A stretch of DNA of 64,000 bases from assembly GCA_964492485.1 (NCBI GenBank), contig CAZBKM010000013.1, positions 19,592 through 83,591 on the forward strand, given 5' to 3'. The notes under the pieces were generated by a model. The model was not told the DNA's origin and searched no databases. It worked only from the letters and a program-made list of their open reading frames with translations. Shown here piece after piece: positions 26,858 through 34,418 of this stretch. The position numbers were made by a program, and so were the translations under genes. The stretch comes from UBA5336 sp964492485 (GTDB lineage: Bacteria > Pseudomonadota > Alphaproteobacteria > Caulobacterales > Hyphomonadaceae). Numbering within the stretch: position 1 is the first letter of the stretch; the number at the start of each line of letters is the position of its first letter.

Positions 26858-27251
26858 GGCTAATGAGCCAGTCCAGCCTGAAGGTGCGCTCGATAGCCCA
26901 CATCTCAATTTGCGCCCGGCTGAAATGACAGTGGTAGTACAGGAAGAAGATCGACGTTATCTTGTCACTGATGAAGGTTTGGATGAGCTTTCTAGCAAGG
27001 GAAAAGATAAATCCTTTGAGTGGAGTCTCTTTCTGGGCGGCTGTGCAATTGGTTTATTTCAGAACTTTTTTTCGCTGTTAGGATCGATTTCCGAAAGCCA
27101 ATTGCCAGTTTGGGACGTGGTAGCATCGCTGATCTTTGCAGCGATGGCTGCTGGTGCCGTGGCAAAATACACTCAGCATAAAACTAACGAAATGTCCATT
27201 GATCGCAAGGTCGAAAAGATAAAAAATGGAAAAGAGGTTGTAACTAAATAA
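26850..27251 (+). CDS. Two-TM membrane protein, coupled to the zinc-ribbon gene
   Basis: 133 residues. The start at 26850 follows GGGAAGGCGG and overlaps the upstream stop. An N-terminal cytosolic part (about 1-65, acidic, with VVVQEEDRRYLVTDEGLDEL) precedes two membrane helices (FLGGCAIGLFQNFFSLLG and VVASLIFAAMAAGAVAKY) and a basic C-terminal tail (KVEKIKNGKEVVTK). No known domain. The coupling implies that it works with the zinc-ribbon partner, perhaps as membrane anchor or effector. Confidence 0.7.
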   Translation: MAEANEPVQPEGALDSPHLNLRPAEMTVVVQEEDRRYLVTDEGLDELSSKGKDKSFEWSLFLGGCAIGLFQNFFSLLGSISESQLPVWDVVASLIFAAMAAGAVAKYTQHKTNEMSIDRKVEKIKNGKEVVTK

Positions 27252-27293
27252 TAAAAATCCACCAGTGGTTCATAGTGTTTAACTGTCTATTAA

Positions 27294-27524
27294 TCGAGGC
27301 GCGTTATTATATCTAAGTATGCTTCACATCGTGGCGCTCGTGCGGCTCCGACTGCCGAGGAAGATGACATTGTCGGCGCGCATGAAAAATACTTTGGTGC
27401 TGATAAGGGTGGAGGTTCTCGATTGCTAGCCGACCTACGTGTAGGAGTAAAAGCGTCCACGTTGGATCGCGATATTTTTATCGAAGTGTATGGTGTACGT
27501 ACGAATGCTATAGCGCCTGAATAG
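27294..27524 (+). other. Open frame without a standard start, possible gene remnant
   Basis: A 76-codon open stretch between TAA (27291) and TAG (27522) with no ATG, GTG or TTG in its first part. Its translation is protein-like: acidic AEEDDIVGAHEKYFGAD, then GGGSRLLADLRVGV and TLDRDIFIEVYGV. It may be the 3' part of a broken gene or start at ATT. Nothing else is seen in 27252-27588. Confidence 0.3.
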
Positions 27525-27588
27525 CCTCGTCGGCGCTCGGATGGGCGAATAGGGATCCTTCGGCATCAAACGGTTTCTCGAAATCGCA

Positions 27589-28131
27589 TTGGCAGCTATC
27601 GCGATCGCAGCGCTAGCTCGGCAAGCTTACTTCGAACGGGATTTGGTCCTCCCCTTCGAATTGCTGATTGATTCATATATGCGCATCATCAGCTTTCTGT
27701 TTGATCCCATCGAAGCGTTCATCAACGAACGTTTTTCGTTCCGCGTTCCCGAAGCGGTCCGGCATACTATCGTGATAACCGGCGCAACCTATGTCGCGGT
27801 GCAGCGACACTACAACAACGCAGACAAAGATTTCGGTTTGGTGCGCCAGCTGGCACAACCTCTCATCTGGCTGTTCCCTACACTCATCGCATCAGCCTTG
27901 GTTATGTTTGGTGCGTTAACCGTGACCCACTGGTTGGATCGATCCACGCTGGAATTCTTGGTTCCGGCTATTCTAATCCTTAACCTTGCGCTGGTTGCCG
28001 TCATGAACGAATTGGATGTTGTTCCACCGTCTGCCTCGCGGCTTCGAAATCTAGCAATCGCGTCTCAGTCGATCCTTGCGGTCGCTCTGTTCTTCGCCAT
28101 CGAAGCCGGACTGCATCTCGTCGGTTTATAA
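27589..28131 (+). CDS. Multi-pass membrane protein of unknown function
   Basis: 180 residues from a TTG at 27589. The frame is open back to 27553 without a better start, and no clear ribosome-binding site is visible, so the start is uncertain and the N-terminus may be lost. Four or five hydrophobic helices are visible, for example LIWLFPTLIASALVMFGALT and FLVPAILILNLALVAVM. A soluble loop carries YVAVQRHYNNADKDFGLVRQ. No family recognised. It is the last island gene before about 700 bp of noncoding DNA. Confidence 0.5.
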   Translation: MAAIAIAALARQAYFERDLVLPFELLIDSYMRIISFLFDPIEAFINERFSFRVPEAVRHTIVITGATYVAVQRHYNNADKDFGLVRQLAQPLIWLFPTLIASALVMFGALTVTHWLDRSTLEFLVPAILILNLALVAVMNELDVVPPSASRLRNLAIASQSILAVALFFAIEAGLHLVGL

Positions 28132-28649
28132 ATCAATCCGCCAGACAGGACGATCAGAGATCCGGTTTTCCACATAAAGGTGGTCTCGCCGATCTTTGCG
28201 ACCCGGCGCCTGCCAAACAGTCAGATTCGTGCGCTTTTTCTGACTTAAGTAAGTCGATAGACCCCGCGGTGCGAGACGTCGAAATGCGAGTGCTCAACGA
28301 GGTCAGCTGACATAAAGGACGGGTTGGTGTTTATGCCCCGTGCGAACCAACGCTTTGTAAGGAACAGATGAGAATTGCGCTCCGATTTCGCGAGCCGTGT
28401 GACCTGCCTGAACCGGTGCTAGCCTAACTCAGCCCCGAATGATCCGCTGGCGTTCTCAACCGGAGCTCTCGTGTCAGGCGCGGGAGCCTATTGTGCGGGA
28501 GCTGGACCATCAAATTAGGCGAATGTAGGACCACGTAACCCAGAAAATTGCGCCTCGAACTGGTCGCGCTGCAAGGTCTTATCCGGCCCAAGCGAGCCAT
28601 TTCAAACGCGAATTGTCATCTGCTCCTTACAATTTTCTAAAGTCTATTT

Positions 28650-28673
28650 GTGCCCAACTCGGTTCCGTGCCCA
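28650..28673. other. Possible integrase arm-type sites, distal end
   Basis: Two GTGCCCA copies, starts 17 bp apart, counterparts of those at 24683-24711. Position inside the island near the direct repeat is as expected for arm sites. Confidence 0.35.
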
Positions 28674-28778
28674 AACTAATTCCAGCACAGTTCTCACCAC
28701 AGATACTAAGTCATGATAAACTGTCTATATGGCAGCCAGACAACAAAAAACCCCGTGAAAACCGGGCTTTAGTGGAAA

Positions 28779-28795
28779 ACCCCGTGTGACGGGGT
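28779..28795 (-). terminator. Hairpin with T-run, possible terminator at the island edge
   Basis: ACCCCG / CGGGGT stem around a five-base loop, followed by TTTCC on the minus strand; the opposite side has AAAA. A weaker similar hairpin lies at about 28750-28766. It could stop transcripts running from the stranded tRNA promoter at 28911-28939 into the island. Confidence 0.45.
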
Positions 28796-28830
28796 AAAAC
28801 GCGGAATTGTCATGGATCGCTGACAAAGAT

Positions 28831-28869
28831 TTATGAGTCGTGCGCTCTAACCAGCTGAGCTACCGAACC
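28831..28869. repeat. att direct repeat: orphan 5' half of the tRNA gene
   Basis: Exact copy of tRNA nucleotides 1-39 (24561-24599), ending at the anticodon loop. It is the chromosomal 5' half left behind by the insertion. It cannot give a tRNA, as the 3' half is absent. Confidence 0.9.
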
Positions 28870-28910
28870 GGTGCCGGCCGCGCCGGGGCGCGGGGCGGAA
28901 GCGAAGGCGG

Positions 28911-28939
28911 TGCATACACGTCCCGGTCCCGCCCGGCAA
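28911..28939 (-). promoter_or_regulatory. Stranded ancestral tRNA promoter
   Basis: TTGCCG, 17-base spacer, TATGCA on the minus strand, about 40 bp ahead of the orphan tRNA 5' half. It would have driven the tRNA before the island arrived. Confidence 0.5.
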
Positions 28940-29042
28940 GCATTCGATCCCGTCAATGGTCCGCCCCTTGTGACCCTCGCGGTGGGCGACGGGTCGACCG
29001 CGCGCTATATTGCCGCATGGCGCACGGATCTTGGGGGTCGTC

Positions 29043-29870
29043 ATGGGATGCACGGGGACGCGGTGGAGGATGGGAGCAGCCGGTATGGCGATAGTCTGGC
29101 TGCTCGCCGGTATTGCCCAAGCTGGTCCTTCGGCCGATCCGGCGGCCGATCCGGCGGTGCGCTCGGCAACGACGGGTACGACCCTGGCCGCCTTCGACGA
29201 GGGACGGTTCGAGACCGCCGCGCGGCTCAGCCGCGCAGGCGACACCGCCGATGCCAAGGCGCTGGCGGCGCGGGCCCTGCTGGCGGAAGGGATGTGCGGC
29301 GAGGGACAGCCGCCGGCCACCCTGCTTGACGAGGCCGAGCGCCTGGCACGCGCAGCCCTGGCGCGCGACCCTGACCATCTGGAGGGCCAGCTCCAGCTGG
29401 CCATCGCGCTGTCTTTGAAGGCCCGGCCCCTGTCGACCCGCGAGGCCATGCGCACCGGCTATGGAGGCGAGGCGCGCGATCTGGCCCAGGCCGTGCTGCG
29501 TCAGGCGCCGGAGAATGGCTATGCCCATGGCTTCCTGTCGGTCTGGCATCTGGAGGTGATGCGCCGGGGTGGGTCGCTGGGTGCTGCGGTCATGGGTGCG
29601 AGCGTGGCCGATGCGGTCGCGCATTACCGCAAGGCCGACGCGGCGCTGCCGCGCGATCCCTCCGTACATTGGCAGTTTGCCCGCGCGCTGACAGCGCATG
29701 ACGTTCGGCGCTACCGCGGCTGGATCGATTATGCGCTGTCGAAAGCCATCGCTCTGCCGGCCGAAACGGCTGTTGCGGAAACCATGGCGGCGCGTGCCCG
29801 ACGCCTGAAGCAGATGCTGGAACAGGGCGACCTCGACGCGGCCGAGCACCTTGCCAACGACCTGCTGTAA
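29043..29870 (+). CDS. Secreted TPR-repeat protein
   Basis: 275 residues. Signal peptide GMAIVWLLAGIAQAGPSA, cleavage near AQA. The mature protein is almost wholly alpha-helical with TPR-like pairs, for example AARLSRAGDTADAKALAARALLAEG and ALARDPDHLEGQLQLAIALSLKA. It is probably a periplasmic scaffold. The ATG at 29043 is preferred over an upstream in-frame TTG (29010) because it leaves a normal signal peptide. It lies just outside the island on the chromosomal side. Function unknown. Confidence 0.75.
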   Translation: MGCTGTRWRMGAAGMAIVWLLAGIAQAGPSADPAADPAVRSATTGTTLAAFDEGRFETAARLSRAGDTADAKALAARALLAEGMCGEGQPPATLLDEAERLARAALARDPDHLEGQLQLAIALSLKARPLSTREAMRTGYGGEARDLAQAVLRQAPENGYAHGFLSVWHLEVMRRGGSLGAAVMGASVADAVAHYRKADAALPRDPSVHWQFARALTAHDVRRYRGWIDYALSKAIALPAETAVAETMAARARRLKQMLEQGDLDAAEHLANDLL

Positions 29871-29906
29871 TGATGACCGGGTGAGCCTGTCGGCCGACAT
29901 CGCGAC

Positions 29907-30065
29907 AAGGCGCCAGCCTCTCATTTCAGCCCGGACCCTCGCGTCAGACCCCTGTTCGTTCGCAGGGCGCCATTCGCAAGTGCATCTTCAAGTCAACCGG
30001 AGCCGGTGAAGGTGCGCCATGTTCCGGTTTGCGCAGTCTCTTGACGCGAACCGTTGCCCACGTCG
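29907..30065. repeat. Decayed composite repeat: module C, module 2, partial module 1
   Basis: AAGGCGCCAG and TCATTTCAGCCCGGACC match module C; GTGCATCTTCAAGTCAACCGG and GGTGAAGGTGCGCC match module 2; TTGACGCGAACCG and GCCCACGTCGC match the inverted core of module 1. Same order as at 22625-22824 but shuffled. Lies between convergent genes. Confidence 0.6.
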
Positions 30066-30076
30066 CCCGATCGCGC

Positions 30077-30511
30077 TCAGAGCTTCGCGGCGATGGCGTC
30101 GGCGATGTCCTTCAGGTCCGCCGTGTCGGCCTGGCCAGCCTGGCCATGGCCCTTCAGCGCCTCGCCCTCATAGCGGGGGATGATGTGGAAGTGCAAATGG
30201 AACACGGTCTGGCCGGCCGGGGCGCCGTTGAACTGCATCACCACCAGGCCGTCGGGCTTTAGCGCGGCTTCAACGGCGCGGGCGATCGTCTGGACCCTCT
30301 GCATGTATGGTCCCAGCGCCTCGGCCGGCATGTCCAGCAGGTTTCGCGCCTCGACGCCCTTGGGGATGACCAGCGTGTGGCCCCGGGCCTGGGGAAACAG
30401 GTCCATAAAGGCCATCGCCACATCGTCGTCGTGAACCTTCACGGCGGGCATCTCGCCGCGCAGGATCCTGGCGAAAATGTTGTCAGGGTCGTAGCTGCCG
30501 TGCAGGGCCAT
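30077..30511 (-). CDS. HIT-family nucleotide hydrolase
   Basis: 144 residues. The histidine triad is HLHFHIIP near residue 110, preceded by GLVVMQFNGAPAGQTVFHLH. CxxC zinc residues of some HIT proteins are absent. DPDNIFARILRGEMPAVKVHDDD is a normal HIT start. The start at 30511 has GAGGGAG upstream; 30535 is an alternative. Members hydrolyse nucleoside phosphoramidates or dinucleotide polyphosphates. It lies 44 bp downstream of the FemAB-like gene, same direction. Confidence 0.92.
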   Translation of the reverse strand: MALHGSYDPDNIFARILRGEMPAVKVHDDDVAMAFMDLFPQARGHTLVIPKGVEARNLLDMPAEALGPYMQRVQTIARAVEAALKPDGLVVMQFNGAPAGQTVFHLHFHIIPRYEGEALKGHGQAGQADTADLKDIADAIAAKL

Positions 30512-30555
30512 GGTTGTGGGCTCCCTCAGTGTCATGCGCGTCGGTTCGGCCCGGC

Positions 30556-31740
30556 TCAGCGTGAGTCCGGGTCGTCTTGCGAGCCCGTCTTAAAGGGCGT
30601 GCGCGTCTGCAGATAGTCTATTTCCGCGTCCACGGCGCGGCGTTCGCGGGCAAGGAAATCCTGCACCGCCGCGCGGAAGCCCGGATGATGGATCCAGTGC
30701 GCCGAATGGGTGGTGACCGGCCGGTAGCCGCGCGCCAGCTTGTGTCCGCCCTGGGCGCCGGCCTCCACGCGCTTCAGCCCGTGGGCGAGTGCGAAGTCGA
30801 TCGCCTGATAATAGCAGACCTCGAAGTGCAGAAGGGGCTTGTGAACGGTGCAGCCCCAATAGCGACCATAGAGCGTGTCTGACCCGATCAGGTTCAGCGC
30901 GCCGGCGATGGGAACGCCCTCCTCATGGGCCATGACGAGGAGGATCCGGTCGGCCATCCGCTCCCCCAAGAGGGCGAAGGTCTCCCGGTTGAGATAGGGC
31001 GCGCCCCATTTTCGCGCGCCCGTGTCCAGGTAGAAGGCGTAGAAGGCGTCCCACGCGGCGTCGGTGATGTCCGGCCCTGTCAGATGCCGGATCTCGAGGC
31101 CGGCCTGGGCACGCGCGCGTTCCTTGCGCAGGGTCTTGCGCTTCTGTGACGACAGGGCGGCGAGGAAATCCTCGAAATCGCCGTAGCCGTCATTGACGAA
31201 GTGGAATTGCTGGTCGGTGCGGCGCATCAGGCCGGCCGACTCCAGTCGCGCCGCCTCGTCCTCGCTGACGAAGGTCATGTGCAGGGACGACAGGTCGTTG
31301 TCTTCCGCAATCTGGATGGCGCCCGACAGCAAGGCCTGGCCCAGCGCGGCGGCATCCGGGCCCGGCGGCACAAGCCGCCGCCTGCCGGTGACCGGGGTGA
31401 ACGGAACGGCCGACAGGAGCTTGGGGTAATACCGTCCGCCCGCCCGCTCGAAGGCGTCGGCCCAGCCATGGTCGAAGACGAATTCGCCATAGGAATGGCT
31501 CTTGGCATAGAGCGGCATCGCCGCACGCAACCGGTCCTCGCGGTCGCGGATCAGCAGGTGGTGCGGTGCCCATCCGGTCTCTGGCGACACGGCGCCGGAC
31601 CGTTCCAGCGCCTCCAGGAAATCCCAGCTCAGGAACGGGTCGTATCGCTCGCCAGGCGGATTGGCGACGGCGTCCCAGTCTGACCGGTCCACGTCGGCCA
31701 GGTTTTGGCAGAGCGTCAGGCGGAAGGCGGTATCGTCCAT
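30556..31740 (-). CDS. FemAB-like GNAT protein (DUF482 / peptidogalycan family)
   Basis: 394 residues with the twin-GNAT layout of the DUF482 group. PPGERYDPFLSWDFLEALERSG near residue 30, then DHGWADAFERAGGRYYPKLL, YGRYWGCTVHKPLLHFEVCYYQ and EAGAQGGHKLARGYRP are strong family markers. Relatives are linked by annotation to peptidoglycan or amino-acyl transfer but lack a settled function. It is upstream of the HIT gene and downstream of the GDPD gene, all minus strand and closely spaced, so an operon is likely. Confidence 0.88.
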   Translation of the reverse strand: MDDTAFRLTLCQNLADVDRSDWDAVANPPGERYDPFLSWDFLEALERSGAVSPETGWAPHHLLIRDREDRLRAAMPLYAKSHSYGEFVFDHGWADAFERAGGRYYPKLLSAVPFTPVTGRRRLVPPGPDAAALGQALLSGAIQIAEDNDLSSLHMTFVSEDEAARLESAGLMRRTDQQFHFVNDGYGDFEDFLAALSSQKRKTLRKERARAQAGLEIRHLTGPDITDAAWDAFYAFYLDTGARKWGAPYLNRETFALLGERMADRILLVMAHEEGVPIAGALNLIGSDTLYGRYWGCTVHKPLLHFEVCYYQAIDFALAHGLKRVEAGAQGGHKLARGYRPVTTHSAHWIHHPGFRAAVQDFLARERRAVDAEIDYLQTRTPFKTGSQDDPDSR

Positions 31741-31749
31741 ACCTGCGAC

Positions 31750-32487
31750 CTAGCGCGCCGGCGACGGGCCGGCGAGGCCCGGATCCACATGTTCGAAGAT
31801 CAGGGAGGTCACATATGGCCGGCTGGCGGCGAGCGCGTCCTGGCTCGCCACCGTCCAGGCGAGGGTCGGCCGGCCGGCGAGAAGCCGGGCGCCCGCCTCG
31901 GCGTCGCGCCAGGGCAGGGCGATAAAGGCCCCGTCAGCCGCGCCCAGCCGCGCCTCCAGGGGGGCTGCACCCACGAGCCCGGCCGGCGCCACGAGCTGGC
32001 CGACGCCCAGTTCGGGCAGAAGCGCGTCGAGCGCGGCGCGGACTTCGGCATTGAAGCTCATGGCCATGGCGGGTCCGTCATGGCGTGCCAGGTCGCGGGC
32101 AGCGGCGCGGGCGATGGCGTGGGGATCGACCGCATCGGCCTTGATCTCCACCAGGACCGGGCATCTCGCCAGAACCGCCAGGGCGTCGGCCAAGCTCGGG
32201 ATGCGGGCATGGCTGCCCGCGACGGCGAGGTCGGTCAACTCGGCGAGGGAGCGGGACTGAACCAGACCGGATGCGTCCGTCAGCCGGTCCAGGACCGGAT
32301 CATGGATCACCACCGCCTCGCCATCGGCCGTGAGTTGAACGTCCAGCTCGACGCCATGTCCCGCCGCAATGGCGGCTTCGAAGGCCGGCAGCGTGTTCTC
32401 CGGAGGCCCATCGGGCGACCAGAGCCCCCGATGGGCAAAGTGCTGCGCGGCGAGGTCGAAGCGCGCGGCCACGGGTCTAGCCGGCAT
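31750..32487 (-). CDS. Glycerophosphodiester phosphodiesterase
   Basis: 245 residues, TIM-barrel GDPD. The catalytic and metal residues appear in order: HRGLWSPDGPPENTLPAF (His, Arg, Glu-Asn), ELDVQLTADGEAVVIHDPVLDRLTDASG (Glu, Asp, catalytic His). It lacks a signal peptide, so it acts in the cytosol on glycerophosphodiesters. The start at 32487 overlaps the end of the Rid gene by 11 bases; a nearby GTG is an alternative. It is 9 bp from the FemAB-like gene. Confidence 0.9.
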   Translation of the reverse strand: MPARPVAARFDLAAQHFAHRGLWSPDGPPENTLPAFEAAIAAGHGVELDVQLTADGEAVVIHDPVLDRLTDASGLVQSRSLAELTDLAVAGSHARIPSLADALAVLARCPVLVEIKADAVDPHAIARAAARDLARHDGPAMAMSFNAEVRAALDALLPELGVGQLVAPAGLVGAAPLEARLGAADGAFIALPWRDAEAGARLLAGRPTLAWTVASQDALAASRPYVTSLIFEHVDPGLAGPSPAR

Positions 32488-32941
32488 CCACCTCGAACAC
32501 GCCATCGACTTCCACGGCGACACCCATGGGCAGGACAGGGCAGGCCACCGCGCTGCGCGCATGGCGCCCGGCCTCGCCGAAAACGTCCACCATCAGGTCG
32601 GAACACCCATTGATGACCTGGGGAATCTCGGTGAAGTCCGGCGTGGCATTCACGAACCCGCCCAGCTTCACCACGCGACGCACCCGGCTGAGATCCCCCA
32701 GCGCGGCCTTGCACTGGGCAATCAGGTTCACCGCGCAGGCCCGCGCGGCACGCTGACCGGCGGCGAGGTCCATGTCTTCGCCCAATCGGCCAAGAATGGG
32801 CTTTCCGTCAGCGAGGCTGACCTGTCCTGAAACGTAGAGATACGCCCCGGTGCGCACGAAGGGAACATAGTTGGCCACGGCCGCCATCGGCTCTGGAAGA
32901 GCAAGTCCCAGCGCCTCCAGGCGGGCTTCCGGCGTGCTCAT
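32477..32941 (-). CDS. RidA/YjgF-family protein
   Basis: 154 residues, longer than RidA proper (about 128) and typical of the other Rid subgroups. FVRTGAYLYVSGQVSL, then VRRVVKLGGFVNATPDFTEIPQVINGCS and HARSAVACPVLPMGVAVEVDGVFEV define the family; the key Arg in HARSAV is present. Rid proteins hydrolyse reactive enamines/imines; the exact activity in this subgroup is uncertain. It starts a minus-strand run (Rid, GDPD, FemAB-like, HIT). Confidence 0.88.
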   Translation of the reverse strand: MSTPEARLEALGLALPEPMAAVANYVPFVRTGAYLYVSGQVSLADGKPILGRLGEDMDLAAGQRAARACAVNLIAQCKAALGDLSRVRRVVKLGGFVNATPDFTEIPQVINGCSDLMVDVFGEAGRHARSAVACPVLPMGVAVEVDGVFEVDAG

Positions 32942-32976
32942 GGCGGATCCTCCGGTGCGGTTAGGCTGTGCACGAT

Positions 32977-34269
32977 TTAGCGCGAACGCCCGGCTCTGTC
33001 ATCACGCGGCCTGATCGCCCTAACCGAGCGGCCGGTGCGGACGGCGTCGGTGCCGAACCGGGCGCGCGCCTGGTCTCCTGCCCGTTCGGCGGCGGCGCGT
33101 TTCTCCATGACCGGTTCGACGAGGTCCCGGTCATTCTGGCGCGCGCTTATCAGGTCCGACAGGCCGACGCCAATCAGGCGGAAGGCCTCGCGGCCACCGG
33201 TTTCGCGCGCGAGCAGCGGTCGCGTCGCGCGGAACAGCGCTCCGGCAAGTTGGGTCGGCTGCGACAGGGTTTGGCGACGGGTCAGCGTCCGGAATGCGCG
33301 GGTCTTGAGTTTCAGGATCACTGTGGTGCCTTCCACGCCGGCCTCCTTGGCCCGAGCGGCGGTACGTTCGCAGCAGACCCAAAGTCGATCCTCAAGCGCG
33401 CCGGGGTCCGCGATGTCCCGGTCAAAGGTGGTCTCGGAGGAGACCGATTTCCGCGCCTGCCCCGGTCGAACGGGCCGCCGGTCGCGCCCGTGGGCGCGGT
33501 CATGCAGCAGGGTTGCACGTTCGCCATAACGACCGGCCAGGGTGCGCAGTCCCGCCGCCTGCAGGGCGCCGACGGTGGCGTAGCCGTCGCGGCTCAGCCT
33601 CTGGGCCAGCTTCGGTCCGATCCCGTGCAGGTCGCCCACGGGCCGGGGCGCGAGCAGGGCGGGCGCGTCCTCCGGTGCGATCACGGCAAATCCCCGGGGC
33701 TTGTCGAGTTCGCTGGCGGTCTTGGCCAGGAACTTGTTCGCAGACAGTCCGATCGAGACGGTGATGCCGATGTCGCGCTCGATCGCTGCGGCCAGCCGCG
33801 CCAGACTGACCGCCGGCGGTGCGCCGTGGAGACGGTCGGTCCCGGTCAGGTCGAGATAGGCCTCATCGATGGAGACCGGTTCCACCAGTGGTGTCAGATC
33901 GAGCAGGCGGCGACGGATATCGAGCCCAGCCTCGCGATACTTCGCGAAATCGGGGCGGATGACCACGGCGTCGGGGCAGGCCTTCAGTGCCTTGAACATC
34001 GGCATGGCGGAACGCACGCCCGACAGCCGGGCCACGTAGCAGCAGGTCGCCACGACGCCGCGGCTGCCTCCGCCGACGATCACGGGTCGGTCGCGGAGCT
34101 CCGGCGCGTCCCGCTTTTCGATCGCGGCAAAGAACGCGTCGCAGTCGATATGGGCGACGCCCAACCGGTCCAGCGCGCCGTGGCGGACCACACGCACGCC
34201 CCCGCAGGCCGGACAGGCCGCATGGGCGTCCGCGCCCAGGTAGAAGCAATCGCGGCAGAGGCTCTGCAT
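32977..34269 (-). CDS. dinB: DNA polymerase IV (DinB) with N-terminal zinc finger
   Basis: 430-residue Y-family translesion polymerase. It has the N-terminal CxxC...CxxC zinc motif (Cys5, 8, 19, 22) often seen in alphaproteobacterial DinB. AHIDCDAFFAAIEKRD supplies the first catalytic Asp, and SIDEAYLDLTG the Asp-Glu pair. The little-finger region ends near 360, followed by a basic tail. I looked for the alphaproteobacterial LexA box (GTTC-N7-GTTC) upstream and did not see a clear one. It diverges from divK. Confidence 0.93.
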   Translation of the reverse strand: MQSLCRDCFYLGADAHAACPACGGVRVVRHGALDRLGVAHIDCDAFFAAIEKRDAPELRDRPVIVGGGSRGVVATCCYVARLSGVRSAMPMFKALKACPDAVVIRPDFAKYREAGLDIRRRLLDLTPLVEPVSIDEAYLDLTGTDRLHGAPPAVSLARLAAAIERDIGITVSIGLSANKFLAKTASELDKPRGFAVIAPEDAPALLAPRPVGDLHGIGPKLAQRLSRDGYATVGALQAAGLRTLAGRYGERATLLHDRAHGRDRRPVRPGQARKSVSSETTFDRDIADPGALEDRLWVCCERTAARAKEAGVEGTTVILKLKTRAFRTLTRRQTLSQPTQLAGALFRATRPLLARETGGREAFRLIGVGLSDLISARQNDRDLVEPVMEKRAAAERAGDQARARFGTDAVRTGRSVRAIRPRDDRAGRSR

Positions 34270-34346
34270 GGATGGCGTGTTCCCGTTATCATGTACAATA
34301 GACCTGATACGGAATGGTGCGAAGCCGCGCGCATACCGTAAAAAAA

Positions 34347-34368
34347 GGTTAAGACTCTCCCGGTTAAC
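34347..34368 (+). promoter_or_regulatory. GGTTAA direct repeats with a GANTC site ahead of divK
   Basis: GGTTAA at 34347 and 34362 (second followed by C), with GACTC, a CcrM methylation site, at 34353-34357. CtrA sites are TTAA-N7-TTAA; here the spacing is longer, so the match is imperfect. It lies about 50 bp before divK. Confidence 0.3.
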
Positions 34369-34418
34369 AAGGCAGGCCAGGGATCGAATCGTGCAAGTCC
34401 CAGGCGCAGGGAAGGCGC

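Larger units (their letters stand above)
24600..28830. mobile_element. tRNA-inserted genomic island, 4.2 kb, integrase-less
   Basis: The segment lies between the two 39-bp tRNA repeats. It is visibly more AT-rich than the surroundings, has sparse coding, and holds genes with no link to the neighbours (beta-barrel protein, secreted protein, zinc-ribbon/2-TM pair, multi-TM protein). GTGCCCA-type short repeats lie near both ends. No recombinase gene is present, so it is a remnant or an element mobilised in trans. Confidence 0.85.
28132..28830. other. Noncoding end of the island
   Basis: About 700 bp without a convincing open frame on either strand. It contains two GTGCCCA sites (28650-28656, 28667-28673) and two small hairpins near 28750-28795. 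No recombinase motif could be read in the frames. It is probably the former attachment-site arm plus decayed sequence. Confidence 0.6.

Noticed and set aside
28741..28800. CRISPR or retron-type structured RNA at the distal island end
   Set aside because: Only two short CCCCG hairpins occur, with no regular spacing or repeat unit, and no reverse transcriptase or cas gene.
24600..28830. Integrase or transposase gene in the island
   Set aside because: No open frame contains the R..HxxR..Y pattern or a DDE-type core; only a weak excisionase-like tail at 24745-24978.
28831..28869. Second tRNA gene
   Set aside because: Only the first 39 nucleotides are present and the 3' half is missing; it is an attachment-site remnant.
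34347..34368. Canonical CtrA box
   Set aside because: TTAA half-sites are too far apart for TTAA-N7-TTAA; reported only as an imperfect site.
34270..34418. LexA (SOS) box upstream of dinB
   Set aside because: No GTTC-N7-GTTC direct repeat with acceptable spacing could be found.
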